64,000 bases of DNA from Trichoderma breve (taxonomy: Eukaryota; Ascomycota; Sordariomycetes; Hypocreales; Hypocreaceae), in contig NW_026611593.1 in the NCBI RefSeq assembly GCF_028502605.1, forward strand, positions 2,542,001 through 2,606,000, in the 5' to 3' direction. How positions within the stretch are numbered: position 1 is the first letter of the stretch; each line of letters opens with the position of its first letter. Under the pieces are notes generated by a model. That model was not told the origin of the DNA, did no database searches, and worked only from the letters and a program-made list of their open reading frames with translations. Position numbers and translations under genes: made by a program. Positions 13,056 to 25,600 of the stretch are shown here, one piece after another.

Positions 13056-14964
13056 ATGCTGTTATTTCTACACAGGCGTGAGTTTTGGTCTTGCTTCTTC
13101 GGATTGTATCCTGGTTCTTAAGCTAACGTATGTGCTTGCAATGCTCAGCTTTCGAGGCGCTGGCGACGAAGCTTGCTGCTTCTCCCGACGAACGTAAGAG
13201 ACTCTCTTCGACCAATACATTACCCTCCGTTCTGCGCAGCCTGCATCGACTCTAACCAATACATTTCGCCAACAGTTAAGTTGACCTTTTCGTTCCTTCT
13301 GTCGTACCCGTTGGCGGGCATCCTCAAGCGTCTGCCGGACGCGAAGCCGCTGCAAAAGAACATCTTTATTATATGGTAACTCGCCACAATTCCAACTTCA
13401 AGACTCCCCCCTTCAGCTTCAGCTTAGCTGACACAAATCGCAACGAACCAACAGCGTCTCGCTCTTCTACCTCGTCGGCCTCTTCGACCTGTGGGATGGC
13501 ATCCTCACTCTGGCCATCAGCGCGGGCGGCACCTACGCCATTGCAAAGTTCCTGCGCGGCAGCCCCTACATGCCCTGGATCGGTTTCTTCTTCGTCATGG
13601 GCCACATGTCTGTTAGCCACATCCAGCGCCAGATCGCAAACACACCAGACGTGGTCGACATCACCGGCGCCCAGATGGTGCTCATCATGAAGCTCTCGGC
13701 CTTTTGCTGGAACGTGGCCGATGGGCAGCTGCCCGCCGACCAGCTGTCCGAGCTGCAGCAGAACCGCGCCCTCAAGGAGCTCCCGCCGCTCATCGACTAC
13801 ATTGCCTACGTCCTCTTCTTCCCCTCGCTGTTCGCCGGCCCGGCCTTTGACTATGCCGAGTATCGCCGCTGGATCGACACAACCATGTTCGACGTCCCCG
13901 CCCAGATCGATCCCGCCAAGAAGCCTCCCGTGCGCAAGAAGCGCAAGATTCCTCGCAGCGGCACCCCTGCCACCAAGAAGGCCGTCACCGGGCTCGTCTG
14001 GATCGGCCTCTTCGTTGGCCTGTCGGGCAAGTTTAGCCACACCCACGTTACCGACCCGTCCTTCACCGAGCGATCGTTCCTCCACCGCGTCTTCCTCATC
14101 CACATGGCCAGTCAGGTGACGCGCTTCAAGTTCTACGGCGTGTGGGCGCTGACCGAGGGTGCTTGTATCCTGGCCGGCTTGGGCTACAACGGCATCGATC
14201 CCGCCACTGGAAAGGTTTCGTGGAACCGCCTGCAAAACGTCGATCCCTGGACTGTTGAGACGGCTCAGAATCCTCGAGCGTATCTGGCTGGATGGAACAT
14301 GAATACCAACAACTGGCTGCGCAACTACATCTACCTCCGAGTGACGCCCCGAGGCAAGAAGCCTGGTTTCCGAGCCAGCATGACGACGTTTGTCACCAGT
14401 GCCTTTTGGCACGGATTCTACCCTGGCTACTATCTCAGCTTTATGCTGGCCAGTCTGATCCAAACGTCCGCCAAGAGTAAGCTAATTTCCTTTGTTTCTA
14501 TGACTGAAATATATGCTAACGCGACTGTGATAGACTTCCGCCGACACGTTCGCCCCTTTTTCCTCGATCCCATCACAGGAAACCCCACGCCCAAGAAGAA
14601 GTACTACGACTTCGCCACCTACCTCGTCACTCAGCTCACATTCTCCTTTACCACGCTGCCCTTCCTCGTCCTGGGCTTCAAGGACTCATTCCGCGCCTGG
14701 TCCCACGTCTACTTTTACGCCTTCATCTGGACCACGGCATCGCTCGCCTTCTTCGCGTCTCCCGGAAAGGCCCTGCTTAAGAAGAAGCTCGAGAGTCGTC
14801 AGGGCAAGGCTAGCGCCCGGCTCAAGCGCTCGACGAGCAGCGAGAGCCTCTCGGGCATGGAGCCGATTCTGGGCATCTCGAAGGATCCTGAGGAGGACAT
14901 TGCGGAGGCTGTGAATGAGTTTAAGGCGGAGATTGCGGCGCTGCAGAAGCGGAAGACGCGATGA
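13056..14964 (+). CDS. ALE1: Lysophospholipid acyltransferase, MBOAT family (Ale1/Lpt1-like)
   Basis: Five exons (13,056-13,077; 13,149-13,193; 13,276-13,375; 13,455-14,476; 14,534-14,964) join in phase to 539 residues. The first 22-nt exon encodes MLLFLHR and splices into PFEALATKL, which fits the usual N-terminus of fungal homologues better than a start inside exon 2. The protein is a multi-pass ER membrane enzyme that re-acylates lysophospholipids in the Lands cycle. Diagnostic MBOAT features are NNWLRNYIYLRV and FVTSAFWHGFYPGYY, whose His (about residue 375) is the catalytic histidine of the family. The C-terminal tail is basic and Ser/Lys-rich with acidic patches, as in other fungal Ale1 proteins. 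Branch-like sequences precede the acceptors, for example GCTAACG before the last exon. The long antisense frame over exon 4 is a shadow of GC-rich codon usage. Confidence 0.92.
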
Positions 14965-15912
14965 TTTTTTTTTTAAATTAATTTCTTGTCGGACATTTTT
15001 TCTTGGAAATGTTTGCAAGTGTGTGTGCCTTTTGGGACGAGTATAATGGAAACGAACAATAGACAAATGGGCGGGATTAGGATGGAATGTTTTCTTACAT
15101 GGGAACGGTTAGAAGAGCATGCGGATTTCAAGGGGGGACGACCTGTTATATATGTAGAGAGACAAAGTGTAACCCTCCTATGAATTTCTCGCGTTTAGTG
15201 TATTTCTTGCTTCACGGATTCGTTTGTATAACTAAATGAGAGAATGATGTCCATGAAGTAAAAGTATAATGTGGTTTTATTTCATCTGCTTTTTGAAATC
15301 TAGCCTTTCCTCCTCTTCTTCTTCAAAAACGCACTCATCATCAACACCCATCTTTTTTCCTCATCAAAACATCCCGCGAATCCTTGAGCTATGCGTATAT
15401 ATCGTACAATATCAGCATGTAACATTCGGACCTCCCTCCTCCCATCCATCGAAAAGATTCGAAAGACCCCCAACATCAGGTATCTATTCTCATGCTCCCA
15501 TCCATCAAATTGTTAAAAAAAGTTATGTATATAATATAAAAAAATTGTGTTTATAAATATATCGAAAGAGACGTCAAAAAGGGGGTTTTGCGTTACGCAT
15601 AAAAAGTCGTGTGTGTTTGTGCGTGTGTACACACATTTGTTGTTGTATAAATGTCTGTAATAATGTAAATGCGAGTGTGAATCGTTATCTCGTAAGAGTT
15701 GTGCGAAAAAAAAAAAATCGAAGTGAAAAAGAATCCGAAACGGCGCCATCCAGAAACGAGTATCCCAAAAGAGTATTGTTTCGTCGTCATCCCATCAGAA
15801 AAAAATATGATCGCTAAAATATCACAAAAGTGTGTTTGTCGCTTTTTATCCAAACATGAAAAATCTCCATGTCAGCAATGAAAAAACTCCCTGCCCAAAA
15901 GATCCGTTCCGC
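14965..15912. other. AT-rich convergent intergenic region
   Basis: This is the space between the 3' ends of the Ale1-type gene (plus) and the serine-rich membrane protein gene (minus). It is AT-rich with A and T runs and TG/CA microsatellite-like pieces near 15,610-15,660. I see no gene. It probably holds both 3' UTRs. Confidence 0.6.
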
Positions 15913-18629
15913 TCATTTGTGCCACGTCGTCACGCCGACGACAATCAGGACGACGCAGAGGCAGATGATGAGGGCGCCAATGATGGACATGCGCCGGTTG
16001 ACGCTCCTCCACCACCTGGCACGTTCATGAAGGCGCTCCGCGTTGATGTACACCCTCTGCTGGCGTGCCTCCATTCGAATATCCAGATGGCCTGTGCTGA
16101 AGGCTTGTTCTGTCATTTCTCGCTCCAGCTTGGGAGGAATTGGCAGAATGGCGCCTATTATCCAAGCTATTGTTTCATTCTGTTAGTCAATGCTCGGCGT
16201 GTCGATACAACTCAAAAAGACTCACTAAATGGACAGATGAAGCCGAGAACAAACAGCACAAGCTGGAGGTTTCGTTTCCAGATTCCATAGTCGGCAGATT
16301 CGGCCAACGAAGGAGGCGACCAGATGCTAAATCGGCTGGCTCGTCTATCGGTTTGCAGATGCGGTGACCAGACGCTCGAAGTCTGCTTCTTGACACTGTG
16401 ATCGACGGGCATATAAGGCTGAGGGCGGATGTCCATCGAATCGGATTCACTAGCGCGTCGATGCATTTCTCGTGGCCGACGACGGGGGTTGAAAATCTCT
16501 CCAGTGTGCGCCTCATAGCTAGGGGAGCGGCTGTGGGACGAATCTCGGTGTAAGCTGCTGGTGAACTGCGAAAACATGGACTCGTTGGAAGGTTGCGCCG
16601 CCAAAAAGCGCCGTTCTCCACTGCCGTAATAGACCCTATTCAAGTTAGATACACCAAGCTTCAGAGGCTGATTACGGGCTCTGGCTTACCTTGCCCATGC
16701 CGGAATGACCGACGCGTAGCTTATGCTGTTGTTTCGAGAATTGCTTCTGGAACGGGAACGGTGATTTCTGGCCCCTGAGTGCTCAGAAGCCATGCTTAGG
16801 CCGCGGGCACGGGAGGGAAGACGGTTCATACTCTCCAGGTCTGCCAAACCATCGCCATCCTCATCATGGTCACGTACTAGACGAGCAGTAGAGAAAGGTG
16901 TATCTCTTCCGTAGACCGGTTGAGGTCGGTCCACAGAGCCGTTTCGAGAATGAGATGCCATGGCCAAAGCCTCCTCCACACCAAAAGTGGAGAAGCTCCC
17001 TGTCTGCCTTAGCTGGTTGAGTGTAAAGACGCTGCTGCGAGCATTGCCAGACAGTCGAGAGATGGACCGAGTCGTGTCACTCCGTTCGCTCTCTGACATG
17101 ACTGTGGACAGAGCAGTACCCCATGGCTGCGTTCGAGACGTATTTCTGCGGTGAACACCTTGGCTAGCGGTTGACTGAGATCGTGAATGTCGCCCTTCTA
17201 AATCGACCTGTGTGGACACGCCCGCTGGCGTATTGAGATCGACCTCTCGGTTGAACCCGGAGCCGGAAACAGAGTTCAAGGACCCGGTCCTCAGATGCTC
17301 GAGCGATCTAGTGCTAGGAATCGTCGAGCTAGAGTAGAGGCGACCTGATCTCATGGGCCGTAAAGGAGCCACTACCATGCTATTGTTCGAGTATTCGGAT
17401 GGCGCGTGAGAGATATCCGTCCCGTCTGACTGCGTACGTCGGTGTCCGTGGACAACATAGTTGGGAGTTCCCTGGGCTTCTGAATCTGAGTGCGCCCGGG
17501 ACTGGTCAGATGTTGACGCGCCGTCATAAACGACATAGTTGGGTCCGCCGGGGAAAAGCGAAGATGTGTCGAAATCCGATGCCATGGAGCCACGGACAGT
17601 GTCCGGGCCAGAAGAGCTTTGCGCATACGTCTTGTAATTTGTGCGATCCGACACGGTGTTGCCGGTTTTGTTGGACTGAAATGATTTTTTGGTAGTCAGA
17701 GCAAACGCAGCGATGCGCTCTTCCTCCACCGCAATCTTGCCTGAGGCGACAGGATCTTCTTCCAGGAATGGAGGCAGCTGGGTGGGGGTTAACTCGGTCT
17801 CGGTGGCATCGCTGAGGTGACTCTCAACCTTGCGCAGTCCACCAACAAGGTTGTAGTTCCAAGGGGACATGGATTCATCATCCTCTTCAGGGATTGATGG
17901 ACCTAGGGATGATGCGGTCACAGAGGCGCTATCCTCTGCCAATGTCGTCAAGGCCGAGCTGGGGCGATCTTCGCTAAAGATGCTTGAAGAATTCTGCATA
18001 TAAGAGGAGCTGGAGGCGACAGAGTAGTGCGGGTTTGAGTCGGTGCGGGTAGAAACAACAGAGTTTGTCCGGGAGGCCCGAACGGAGTTAAGGGGGACGA
18101 GGGAGAAGGTCTTGTTGTCGGAATTAAGGTTGATGTCGATGAATCTCTTGGGGCGACGTTGGACAGGGGATGTCGTAGCAGAGGCGGCGGTAGCAGCAGC
18201 AATATTGGCAGTAGCATCAAGTGGGAGTTCAGGTGGGAGTTCAGGGGATGGCGGAGACGTCAGGCTTTTCAATGACTGCGACAGAGATTGAGATCGATAT
18301 CTCCCCCGAGGGGCGGCCTCGATAGCCGATGAACCGGTGTCGAGGATTTCATTTGGGCCAATACTCGAACTCCGTCGCTTGCCAGCTGAGGCGCGAGACG
18401 GACCGGCAATGGTCGAGGCTGAAGAAGGAGGGCTTGCGGTGGCGGGCGAGTCGTCCGCAGAATGGACTTCGACATTGTCCAGGTTCGAGCCGATGGAGGC
18501 ATTCGGGTTGAAAAGCTGAGAACCGCCACTGAGCCGGGTCGGTTCATACGGCACAAGTCGAATCTGAAGTTTCTCGTTTGGAGACGATCGCCCTTCCGAG
18601 GACCGTTCGGAATCGGGCGATTCGGACAT
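15913..18629 (-). CDS. Serine-rich protein with two C-terminal membrane segments
   Basis: Three exons on the minus strand (18,629-16,690; 16,635-16,226; 16,166-15,913) join in phase to 867 residues. The long N-terminal part is disordered and rich in Ser, Thr, Pro and Arg, with many RSxS-type sites that could be phosphorylated. Near the C-terminus, NLQLVLFVLGFICPF continues across the last splice into TWIIGAILPIPPK to give a first hydrophobic segment, followed by a basic stretch (ARWWRSVNRR) and a second membrane segment, MSIIGALIICLCVVLIVVG. A two-pass protein with a large cytosolic Ser-rich tail is the simplest topology. I recognise the ICPF...LPxPPK type of C-terminus as recurring in fungal serine-rich proteins but cannot name a function. 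The start is the first ATG (MSESPDSERSSEG); the frame extends 15 codons upstream without another in-frame ATG. Confidence 0.75.
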
Positions 18630-21600
18630 CCTCTTCTCACTAAACAGGAGAGCCGTCTCATAACATTTGCCCAACTAATTTGAAAGATGGCGAGAGGTCG
18701 GCGCGGCTGTGAATGAATGAAACTCGGTCTTGCAGGGCGCGAGGATGCGCAGAGCCAGTGAATCGCTTGGTGCGGAGGTGGCGATGCCGTATGATAACTC
18801 GATATTACGTCCGAGGGCTTCGATTCGTCGTGTGGTGCGAGCCGATCGGGCTGCTGGTCATGCCAATTCGGGTTGGACGGGCAGTCTCGCACAGAAACAA
18901 GAAACTGCCGGAGCACGAAGGGGGTATTTGATAGCAAATATGAAGAGGGGGAAGAAGAAGCAGAAATTGATTGGTCGCGTCAAAAGGGTCGGCGGCTATA
19001 ATATTGGCAAAGCAGATGAAAATAAAACCCGTGAGAATCGAAAAGTGTAACTTGAAAAAATTAGCAGCGCGCCTGGGAGAGAGTCGCAGGCGAGCTGAAG
19101 AAGAATTTACGGACTAGTCCGAAGTAGCGACTGGAAGAATTAAAAATTAAAGAAGGACATAAACCGGACGATTATTCGTAGGATCCTCAAAGACTGTTGC
19201 GGCGGTTAAGCGGCAAGACGAAGCACAGCGATGCCAGCCAAGGCGTGCGCAGTCCGAGTATGGATAGGGCAGAAAAGAGCGTAACGGTCAGCGATTCGAG
19301 AGAGCGACAGACGGGCAAAATGAGCGTGTGGAGGATTGCAAAAGAGCGAAAGAGAGCCGACAAGGCGGTTGATGGGGCACGAAGATGCGGCCCGGGGGGG
19401 AGGCCCATGAAAAAGGGGAGGTCCGTAGCGTCCATGTACGAGTAGCCTGGCCTGGCCGCAGCGCCCGGGGGTTGTGGATGGGGATGGGGATGGACGAAGA
19501 GTCCGCAACTGGAGCTTTGGCCCGCCAGAGTTTGTGCTACTGGAACTGGACCCGTCTAGAGAGTTTTTGTTTTTGAAGCAATCATATCATGCAAGGCGAC
19601 GATGGTGGTTGGTAGCATGTCGAGACAAGACGTGGAGCTGGCTGACCGAGTCTATTGTCGTAGATGGATCATGAGACTCGGTTTGAGTTCAGTTCAGTTT
19701 GGCACAGATGATCTGTTTCTGGTCTTGTTTATTCATGCGGTACTTGAGCTCCCAGGTCCAGAACAGGTACAGCATGTTCGTGCCTGTACATGGGCCTCCC
19801 AGCATCGCGATGGGGCGTTGCCAGGTATATTCCCGGTTGTCTTGACAGTCCTTGACCGCCTACGCGTGGCTTCAGCTCTGTGGACATCGACATCCCTTCT
19901 ATGGCTTCTCTCGATCCGTCTCCCTCCGTTTTGTCGCTGACTGTGTCTAGCAGAAGTGAAAAGAGTGGCTCCCAGCAGGCCCAGGTTCGACGGATGGCCA
20001 GACGCAGATGCAGGGGTTGCAGAGCAGAAGCAGAAGCGCCGCTAGCACCTGCAGGGAGATGCAGGTCCGGGCTTCTAGCGACTCCAGCAGCGCGATAAGA
20101 CGTACGAGTAAGACTGAGGGAAAAATAATAACAAGCAATTGAGCAAAAATGTGCGCAGCGAAATGGGGCCTCAGACAGCGGGCGCTGGCTGGCTGGTTGA
20201 GGTGAAGCCATCGCGATCGACGCGGTCGCAAAGAGACGGGGGTGAAGTAACCAGATCGGTGTCTAGCATGAACTCTACGGGCTGCTAGCTGTGGACTACT
20301 AAGATTTCAGGCACCGCAGGTGGTTCCGCGCTGGAGAGGCTCCTCCGGAACGGTGCCTGGCTAGGGAACAGTACCGTTTGCATTAATTACGGTGTCGAGG
20401 CGATGGACTGGAATGAGAGAATCCGGAACAAACAGCTTCAGGTTGAGCTCGGATCAATTCAATCGCGCCCAGTTCAATTCAATTGGCTGCGGTATTAATC
20501 TTACTCTTTAGAGTCTTTTTACTGAGGGAAGCGAGTGGCGCAGTGCGCAGATGCCCTGCATGCCCTGAAATTACAGGCTCGGGCGGATGCATGCACACGC
20601 ACATGCACATGCACACAAACAGCTTCAGGTCGTTTCCAATCGTTTGTTCCATTCGTCTGTCTCGTGTCCTGCAAGCTGCACCGCACACGCGCCAGGGGCA
20701 GAAGCGCAGTGCATGCAGCAGCGCAGTCTGACAGTTACTATTGCTATCTATTGCTACCTAACTGACTGCTGATCGCACTGATGTGATGATATCCAGTCAA
20801 TGGTGCGCAGCCGATTGGCAAACATGAAGCCGGTTGGAATGGACCTGAGCGCAGGCCTTTTATGCACGAACACTTGGACGAGTGAGATTGGACGCGGCTG
20901 GAGAGCTAGCCAACGCTAGAAGCATTTGGCAGTTTGGAAGGATGCAACGGTGAAACGGTTGCTGGCGTCTGCGTTTGCGACTGGAGGTTTCGGAGCTTTT
21001 TTCTGTTCTGTTATCTTCATCCACATCCACAATTGATGGCGACATATTGCATCCGGTTCATTCATTCATTCACCTGAAGCGTTTGGTGAGAGTGGCCGAT
21101 GAAGCGGTAGTAGAGAAGAGAAGTTCATTACCGTTGACGCCATTGATTTGCTCACTTCCGTGGATTACGACAACGATCCCCCTGGCAAATCAATACACAG
21201 ACGGAGTACCCGATCCAGCACGGTTCGCATATTGCAGGACTCGCTAGTCCGCACTCGTAGATTAGATGACTGTGACCGGGACACCCAAAGTAATACTACT
21301 GTACCCGTCAGATAATTAAAAACAAGCAAATCACCATCAAGAATAACCTAGAGCAGCAATCAATTGGGTAGTATTTCTTCATGTAGGTTGTTGTCCATTA
21401 GAGTTTTTATTGCAGAAATTAGTAGCCAAAGCCATCATCTGTAGTCGAGGCTTTAGTCATCAATGGTGGCCATCCATTTCCGCATAGAGTTCCGTTAGAG
21501 CCGCAGTAGCATCAACCAAAAGTTGCAACCAAACGCCCTAATTCTACTAAAACCTTCCGCACCAATTCAGGAACCCATTGTTCCAACCCACGACAAATCC

Positions 21601-21995
21601 ATTCTCTCATCTCATGCTCCATTATGAAAACAATAGTAATACATTCGTCTCCATGATTCATTCTATTATTATGCTGCATATCATCAGCCAAACTTTGCGT
21701 CATTCCACTCCCCGCATAGGGTAGCCATCCCCTCTTTTTTTTCTCTTCTCTTTTTTTAAGCGGAACCACATGCACATGCAAGCTTCTCCGAGTCTTCGTA
21801 CGCTTACTTTGGCGACTGGCGCGCGGCTGTTCAGCTTCCACCGAGCCTTTTGGTCCTATCCCCAACGCTCTGTATATCCTGTCGTGTAACTGTAACTTCA
21901 ACCTTGTTTGACAGCTGGACATCTCGCCATTTACACGAACACGCTTCACTCTGCAATAGGCCGAGAGTGCCGCTGTTTCATATTAGCCTCATCAG
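18630..21995. other. Divergent promoter region with no gene seen
   Basis: A 3.4-kb gap between two divergent genes. No frame here is supported by a motif or by phase-consistent exons. Short simple repeats are present: a CATGCACA-type stretch near 20,587-20,615 and an ATTC tandem near 21,058-21,073. It probably contains both promoters and leaders. A lineage-specific short gene cannot be excluded. Confidence 0.5.
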
Positions 21996-23112
21996 ATGGA
22001 TCCTCCGTCTCCAGGTGCTCTCAGCCAGCCCCAGGCGTTTGGGCTCTTGGTAAGCAGTATCGAAACTCTCTTCAGATCATGCACACGTCGCTAATCTATT
22101 ATGCTTTATGCTATTTGGGGAAAACACAGGCGGCATACACCCTCATCTATGTGCTCCCCCTCTATGCATCTTCAGAAACAAGAGCTGCCCCTGGCAAGTC
22201 AAGAGACGCCCCCGAGGCCATTCGCGCCAGGATCTTCGTCGTCTCACTGTCTACTACCGCGTGCTCTCTCGTTACGTTTCTCCTCTTGCCCTATGTCTGC
22301 ACCTCAGCGGCCGCCACCAGCTGTAGCCCGCTGCATCTGATGGGCTATTGGCCGCTTGGCCTGGTCGAGACGCTCAAAAGCTGTCTTCTGACAGGCCTGC
22401 TCTTTGCCGCACCCCTTTACGAGTGTCTTATCATCGACGGCGTCTGGCGAGAATGGGCATCCGGTCTTCAGCCTCTCCGGGAAATCTGGGCTGAATGGCC
22501 CACCTGGCGAAACCTGGTTGCTGTGAGTTTCCAAGCATCACCCCAGCACGATGAGATGAAGAGCCCCATCATCGATATACCCCTGCCCGCATGTTTATAA
22601 CTAGTCCGAGTGCTCATGTTTTTCTTGCGCAGGGCCCCATCACCGAAGAATGTCTATTCCGCTCCGCCGCTATCCCACTGCTCCTGGTGGCAGGGTCTAG
22701 CATCAGCAGAATCATCTTCCTGTCTCCTGTTGTCTTTGGCCTTGCTCACCTTCACCACTTTTACGAATTCCGCATTACCCACCCGCAGACGCCCCTGGTG
22801 GCTGCCATTGCCCGCTCCGTTTTGCAGTTTTCGTATACTTCCCTCTTTGGGGCCTACGCAAACTTCCTCTTTCTGCGGACGGGATCTCTTCTTGCCGTCA
22901 TTCTGGTCCACACGTTCTGTAATTCCATGGGCTTGCCTCGCGTTTGGGGTGCCGTCCAACCGTACTGGCTTGACGAAGCCGACTCTTCTCGTCCGAGACG
23001 CACAATCCTGTGGTCCGGGATCTATTACGTGCTGCTCATTGGTGGCTCAGTTGCTTGGTGGAAGAATTTTTATCCTCTAACTGAGTCGCCTATTGCTCTG
23101 GCAGTATTCTAG
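21996..23112 (+). CDS. RCE1: CAAX prenyl protease 2 (Rce1)
   Basis: Three exons (21,996-22,049; 22,130-22,522; 22,633-23,112) join in phase to 308 residues. The protein is an ER-membrane endopeptidase that removes the last three residues of prenylated CAAX proteins such as Ras and a-factor-like pheromones. It belongs to the ABI/CPBP family of intramembrane proteases. Signatures are GPITEECLFRSA (residues 150-161, with the two catalytic glutamates and the Arg), VFGLAHLHHFYEF with the conserved His, and LVHTFCNSMGLP with the His/Asn pair. Exon 1 encodes MDPPSPGALSQPQAFGLL and splices into AAYTLIYVLPLY, the first membrane segment. It lies 242 nt tail-to-tail from MMM1. Confidence 0.93.
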
Positions 23113-23354
23113 CATACTTTTCACTATCTGTCCACATCGTTTCTCCCATGAGCTGATACATCCAGCTATGAATGCCAAAAGAAAAGAAACAAACCAACAT
23201 TACTCCTGTGTGGCGATTCGCTTTAGCCTTTTCATGACCCCCAACCACACTATCGTGGGGTTTTGATGCTGCCCTTCTATATCCCGCAAATGTTGCCCAT
23301 AAAGCCCGTATAATCAGATGCATCATCCATCATAAAAAACATACTTGTGCCCTA

Positions 23355-24634
23355 TTAGCCCCTCGTATCCCTACTAAGACTGCGTAGCGAGCCTTCTTTG
23401 GAAAACTCATCGTCCATCAATGGTCGGCGGTGCCGTAGAGTAGCCTGCTCCCGGCTTTCACTTCCGACAGAAGGGTCTCTGTCTTTGCCTTTGGAGAGCC
23501 CAGCAGAACTTGTACTTCCTTCTGCCATGGCATCGTCTGGGCCTCTGGTATTCTTCTTCCTCGGCCACAGGCTTGGTAGTGCAATCTGCTGAAATCGTGG
23601 CTCGACTGCTCGCTCGTCAAACCACCTGTGTAGCCGTGATTCAATCAGCTGGGCAATCTTGGGCACGTCCTGCAACCGTGAGCGGCTACCCAGCAAGCTC
23701 CTGATGGAGAAGTCGAGCCGGTAGTCGTCGAGGAAGTTAAAGGCCATCATAGTCGGGGTCGATTGAGAAGGGTTGCTCGGGATAAATGATATAGATAGCG
23801 TTCCGCTGAATCTCACTACAGAGACGGAGAGGGCTACGGGAAGAACCGCAGACAGCTTTTTGGGATAGTTGAGAAGCAGCTTTGTCTCCACTGCCATCGT
23901 GAGCATGTCGCTAAGATCGACGTCCATTCGGGCCTGGAGGCGAGTGCCATCCCGAGCCGCCGTGGCGGGATCGATTTTCACATGGCTGCCCAGGCTGATG
24001 CCGTCTTCGTCGACAGGAATAATGCGACAATTGCTAAGAATGGGAAATTCTTCGCCCAGACTAAGCTCCGTGACGCGAATCTCATCGACAAAGTCCGGCC
24101 TCGACGTCCCGTTCAGGGTTTTGGTGAGAGAATTGAGAATGGCATCATCATGCTGGGCGTCGCTCCGAAACTGAGCAATCGTCTGTGCTATCAGCACGTT
24201 GAACCAGTCCAGGCTTTCCGGCTGGTGGCTGTCGACGTTGTAGTACGTCTTGCTCAGGATGGATCCGATGGTCAGCGTCGGCGGGTTCCTCAGGACGGTG
24301 GACTTCTTGCGGTTCAGGGTCTGGCCGATGCGTTGGCTGGGGGAGCGAAGTCTCAGGAGGGATTGCTTATGTGCCAGCGTCCGTGATCTTCGCTCTGTGG
24401 CGCGGAGGGAGGCGGCGACGTCGGGGGAGGGCGCATCGCCGAAGATGAAGAATTTGATGAAGGCGGCTAGGATTAGGACGACGGAGAGTTGGCCTACTAT
24501 GAGGCCTTGAGTGAATGAGAGGCTTAATGCGTGGAAATATGAGATTCAGGTTAGTCTTCGAGGTGAAGATTTTCTGCTTTGATACAGAGGACAGCTTACG
24601 TCGGTTCATGCCGCGCCGGGCAAGAATCCGCCAT
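23355..24634 (-). CDS. MMM1: Maintenance of mitochondrial morphology protein 1 (ERMES subunit Mmm1)
   Basis: Two minus-strand exons (24,634-24,600; 24,522-23,355) join in phase to 400 residues. Exon 1 is only 35 nt and encodes [11 protein letters not shown] plus part of the next codon; it splices into [15 protein letters not shown], the conserved N-terminal part. A single membrane anchor (about residues 15-38) is followed by a basic linker and then the SMP lipid-transfer domain from about residue 95, with [36 protein letters not shown] and the block ending in [19 protein letters not shown]. Mmm1 is the ER-anchored subunit of the ER-mitochondria encounter structure and carries phospholipids between the two membranes. 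Length and domain order are normal. An alternative ATG in exon 1 is in the wrong phase for the splice. Confidence 0.95.
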
Positions 24635-25600
24635 TCTCAAAATAATTCGACTTTATTCAAGGAGGCAAAGATAGAGATTTGGCTAGGCAAGATTATAGCC
24701 GCCCATTGGGTGGGCACTGGGCTGGGTGTGAGGTGAAGAGTGAATTTGGTGCTGCTTCACTTTGTGGTGAAAGCACCATGATATCGACACCTGAGGTTCA
24801 ATGATGGAGTGTAATGGGCCAACTTTTACGCATGTAAAGGCACAGCCAATCAGGCGTGGGGGACTGCCCACAGCCTTTTGGCAGTCTTTTAGCGGCGAAG
24901 CAGAGGGAAGGTCCATACCCACCTATTTCGAACTGAGGGCGTTTAGAAAAAAAGAAAGAAAAATAATAATAATAATGGAACGATTAGAACATCATAAATT
25001 TTGTTTCATTTTCTTTCTTTCTTTATATCTCTCGATGCTTGAGTCATCTTCGTACGTGTACATGTTGTTGGAGTGAGAGCATTGAGCATGTCTCTGCACG
25101 TCCACAGAACATGAGGAGGTAGATATCCGTACTCACCAAAACATGATTGTCTAAACATCTCACCTTCTCTCCATCCATGCTATATCATGTATAAATATAA
25201 TTCTTCATTTTCTCCCTCATATGTATAACATCTTGTCATGTAAAGATATAACACTGCTGCGAGCGAAGAATACCTTAGCTGAATGATCATTACGTAGCTT
25301 CTCAAATTTAGTCCTAATTGGGCACTGGTTTGCTAAGCTCCCTCATGCGGCAGCCAGTTCTTCCGCTCTCCGTCTTCCCTCATTGGGCATTTCCCTCTAG
25401 GCGTCCAGTGAGGTCACCCCAAACTCCATAACACGTCTCCAGCTTGTCGATAGGCGCATGTCCAAGTGAGCGCTCTCAGTCCGGATATTCTCATTTCAGC
25501 ACTTCAGTTTACCACCGTATTCGAGGTTGTCACAAATACACATCCAGCTACCCGGGGCATGATATCATGTAGCTAGCGGCAAACCGAGAAATTCGTCATC
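24635..25600. other. Divergent promoter of MMM1 and VPS45
   Basis: This 966-nt gap separates two head-to-head genes. It is AT-rich in the centre (A and T runs near 24,950-25,020) and contains no supported frame. A GCCAAT/CCAAT-like motif lies near 24,705 (CCCATTGGG) and another near 24,845 (GCCAATC). These are candidate promoter elements by sequence only. Confidence 0.5.

Noticed and set aside
13369..14463. 364-codon frame antisense to the Ale1-type gene.
   Set aside because: It is a shadow of GC-biased codon use in the real exon; its residues (runs of Ala, Gly, Val, Glu) show no family and the sense strand has clear MBOAT motifs.
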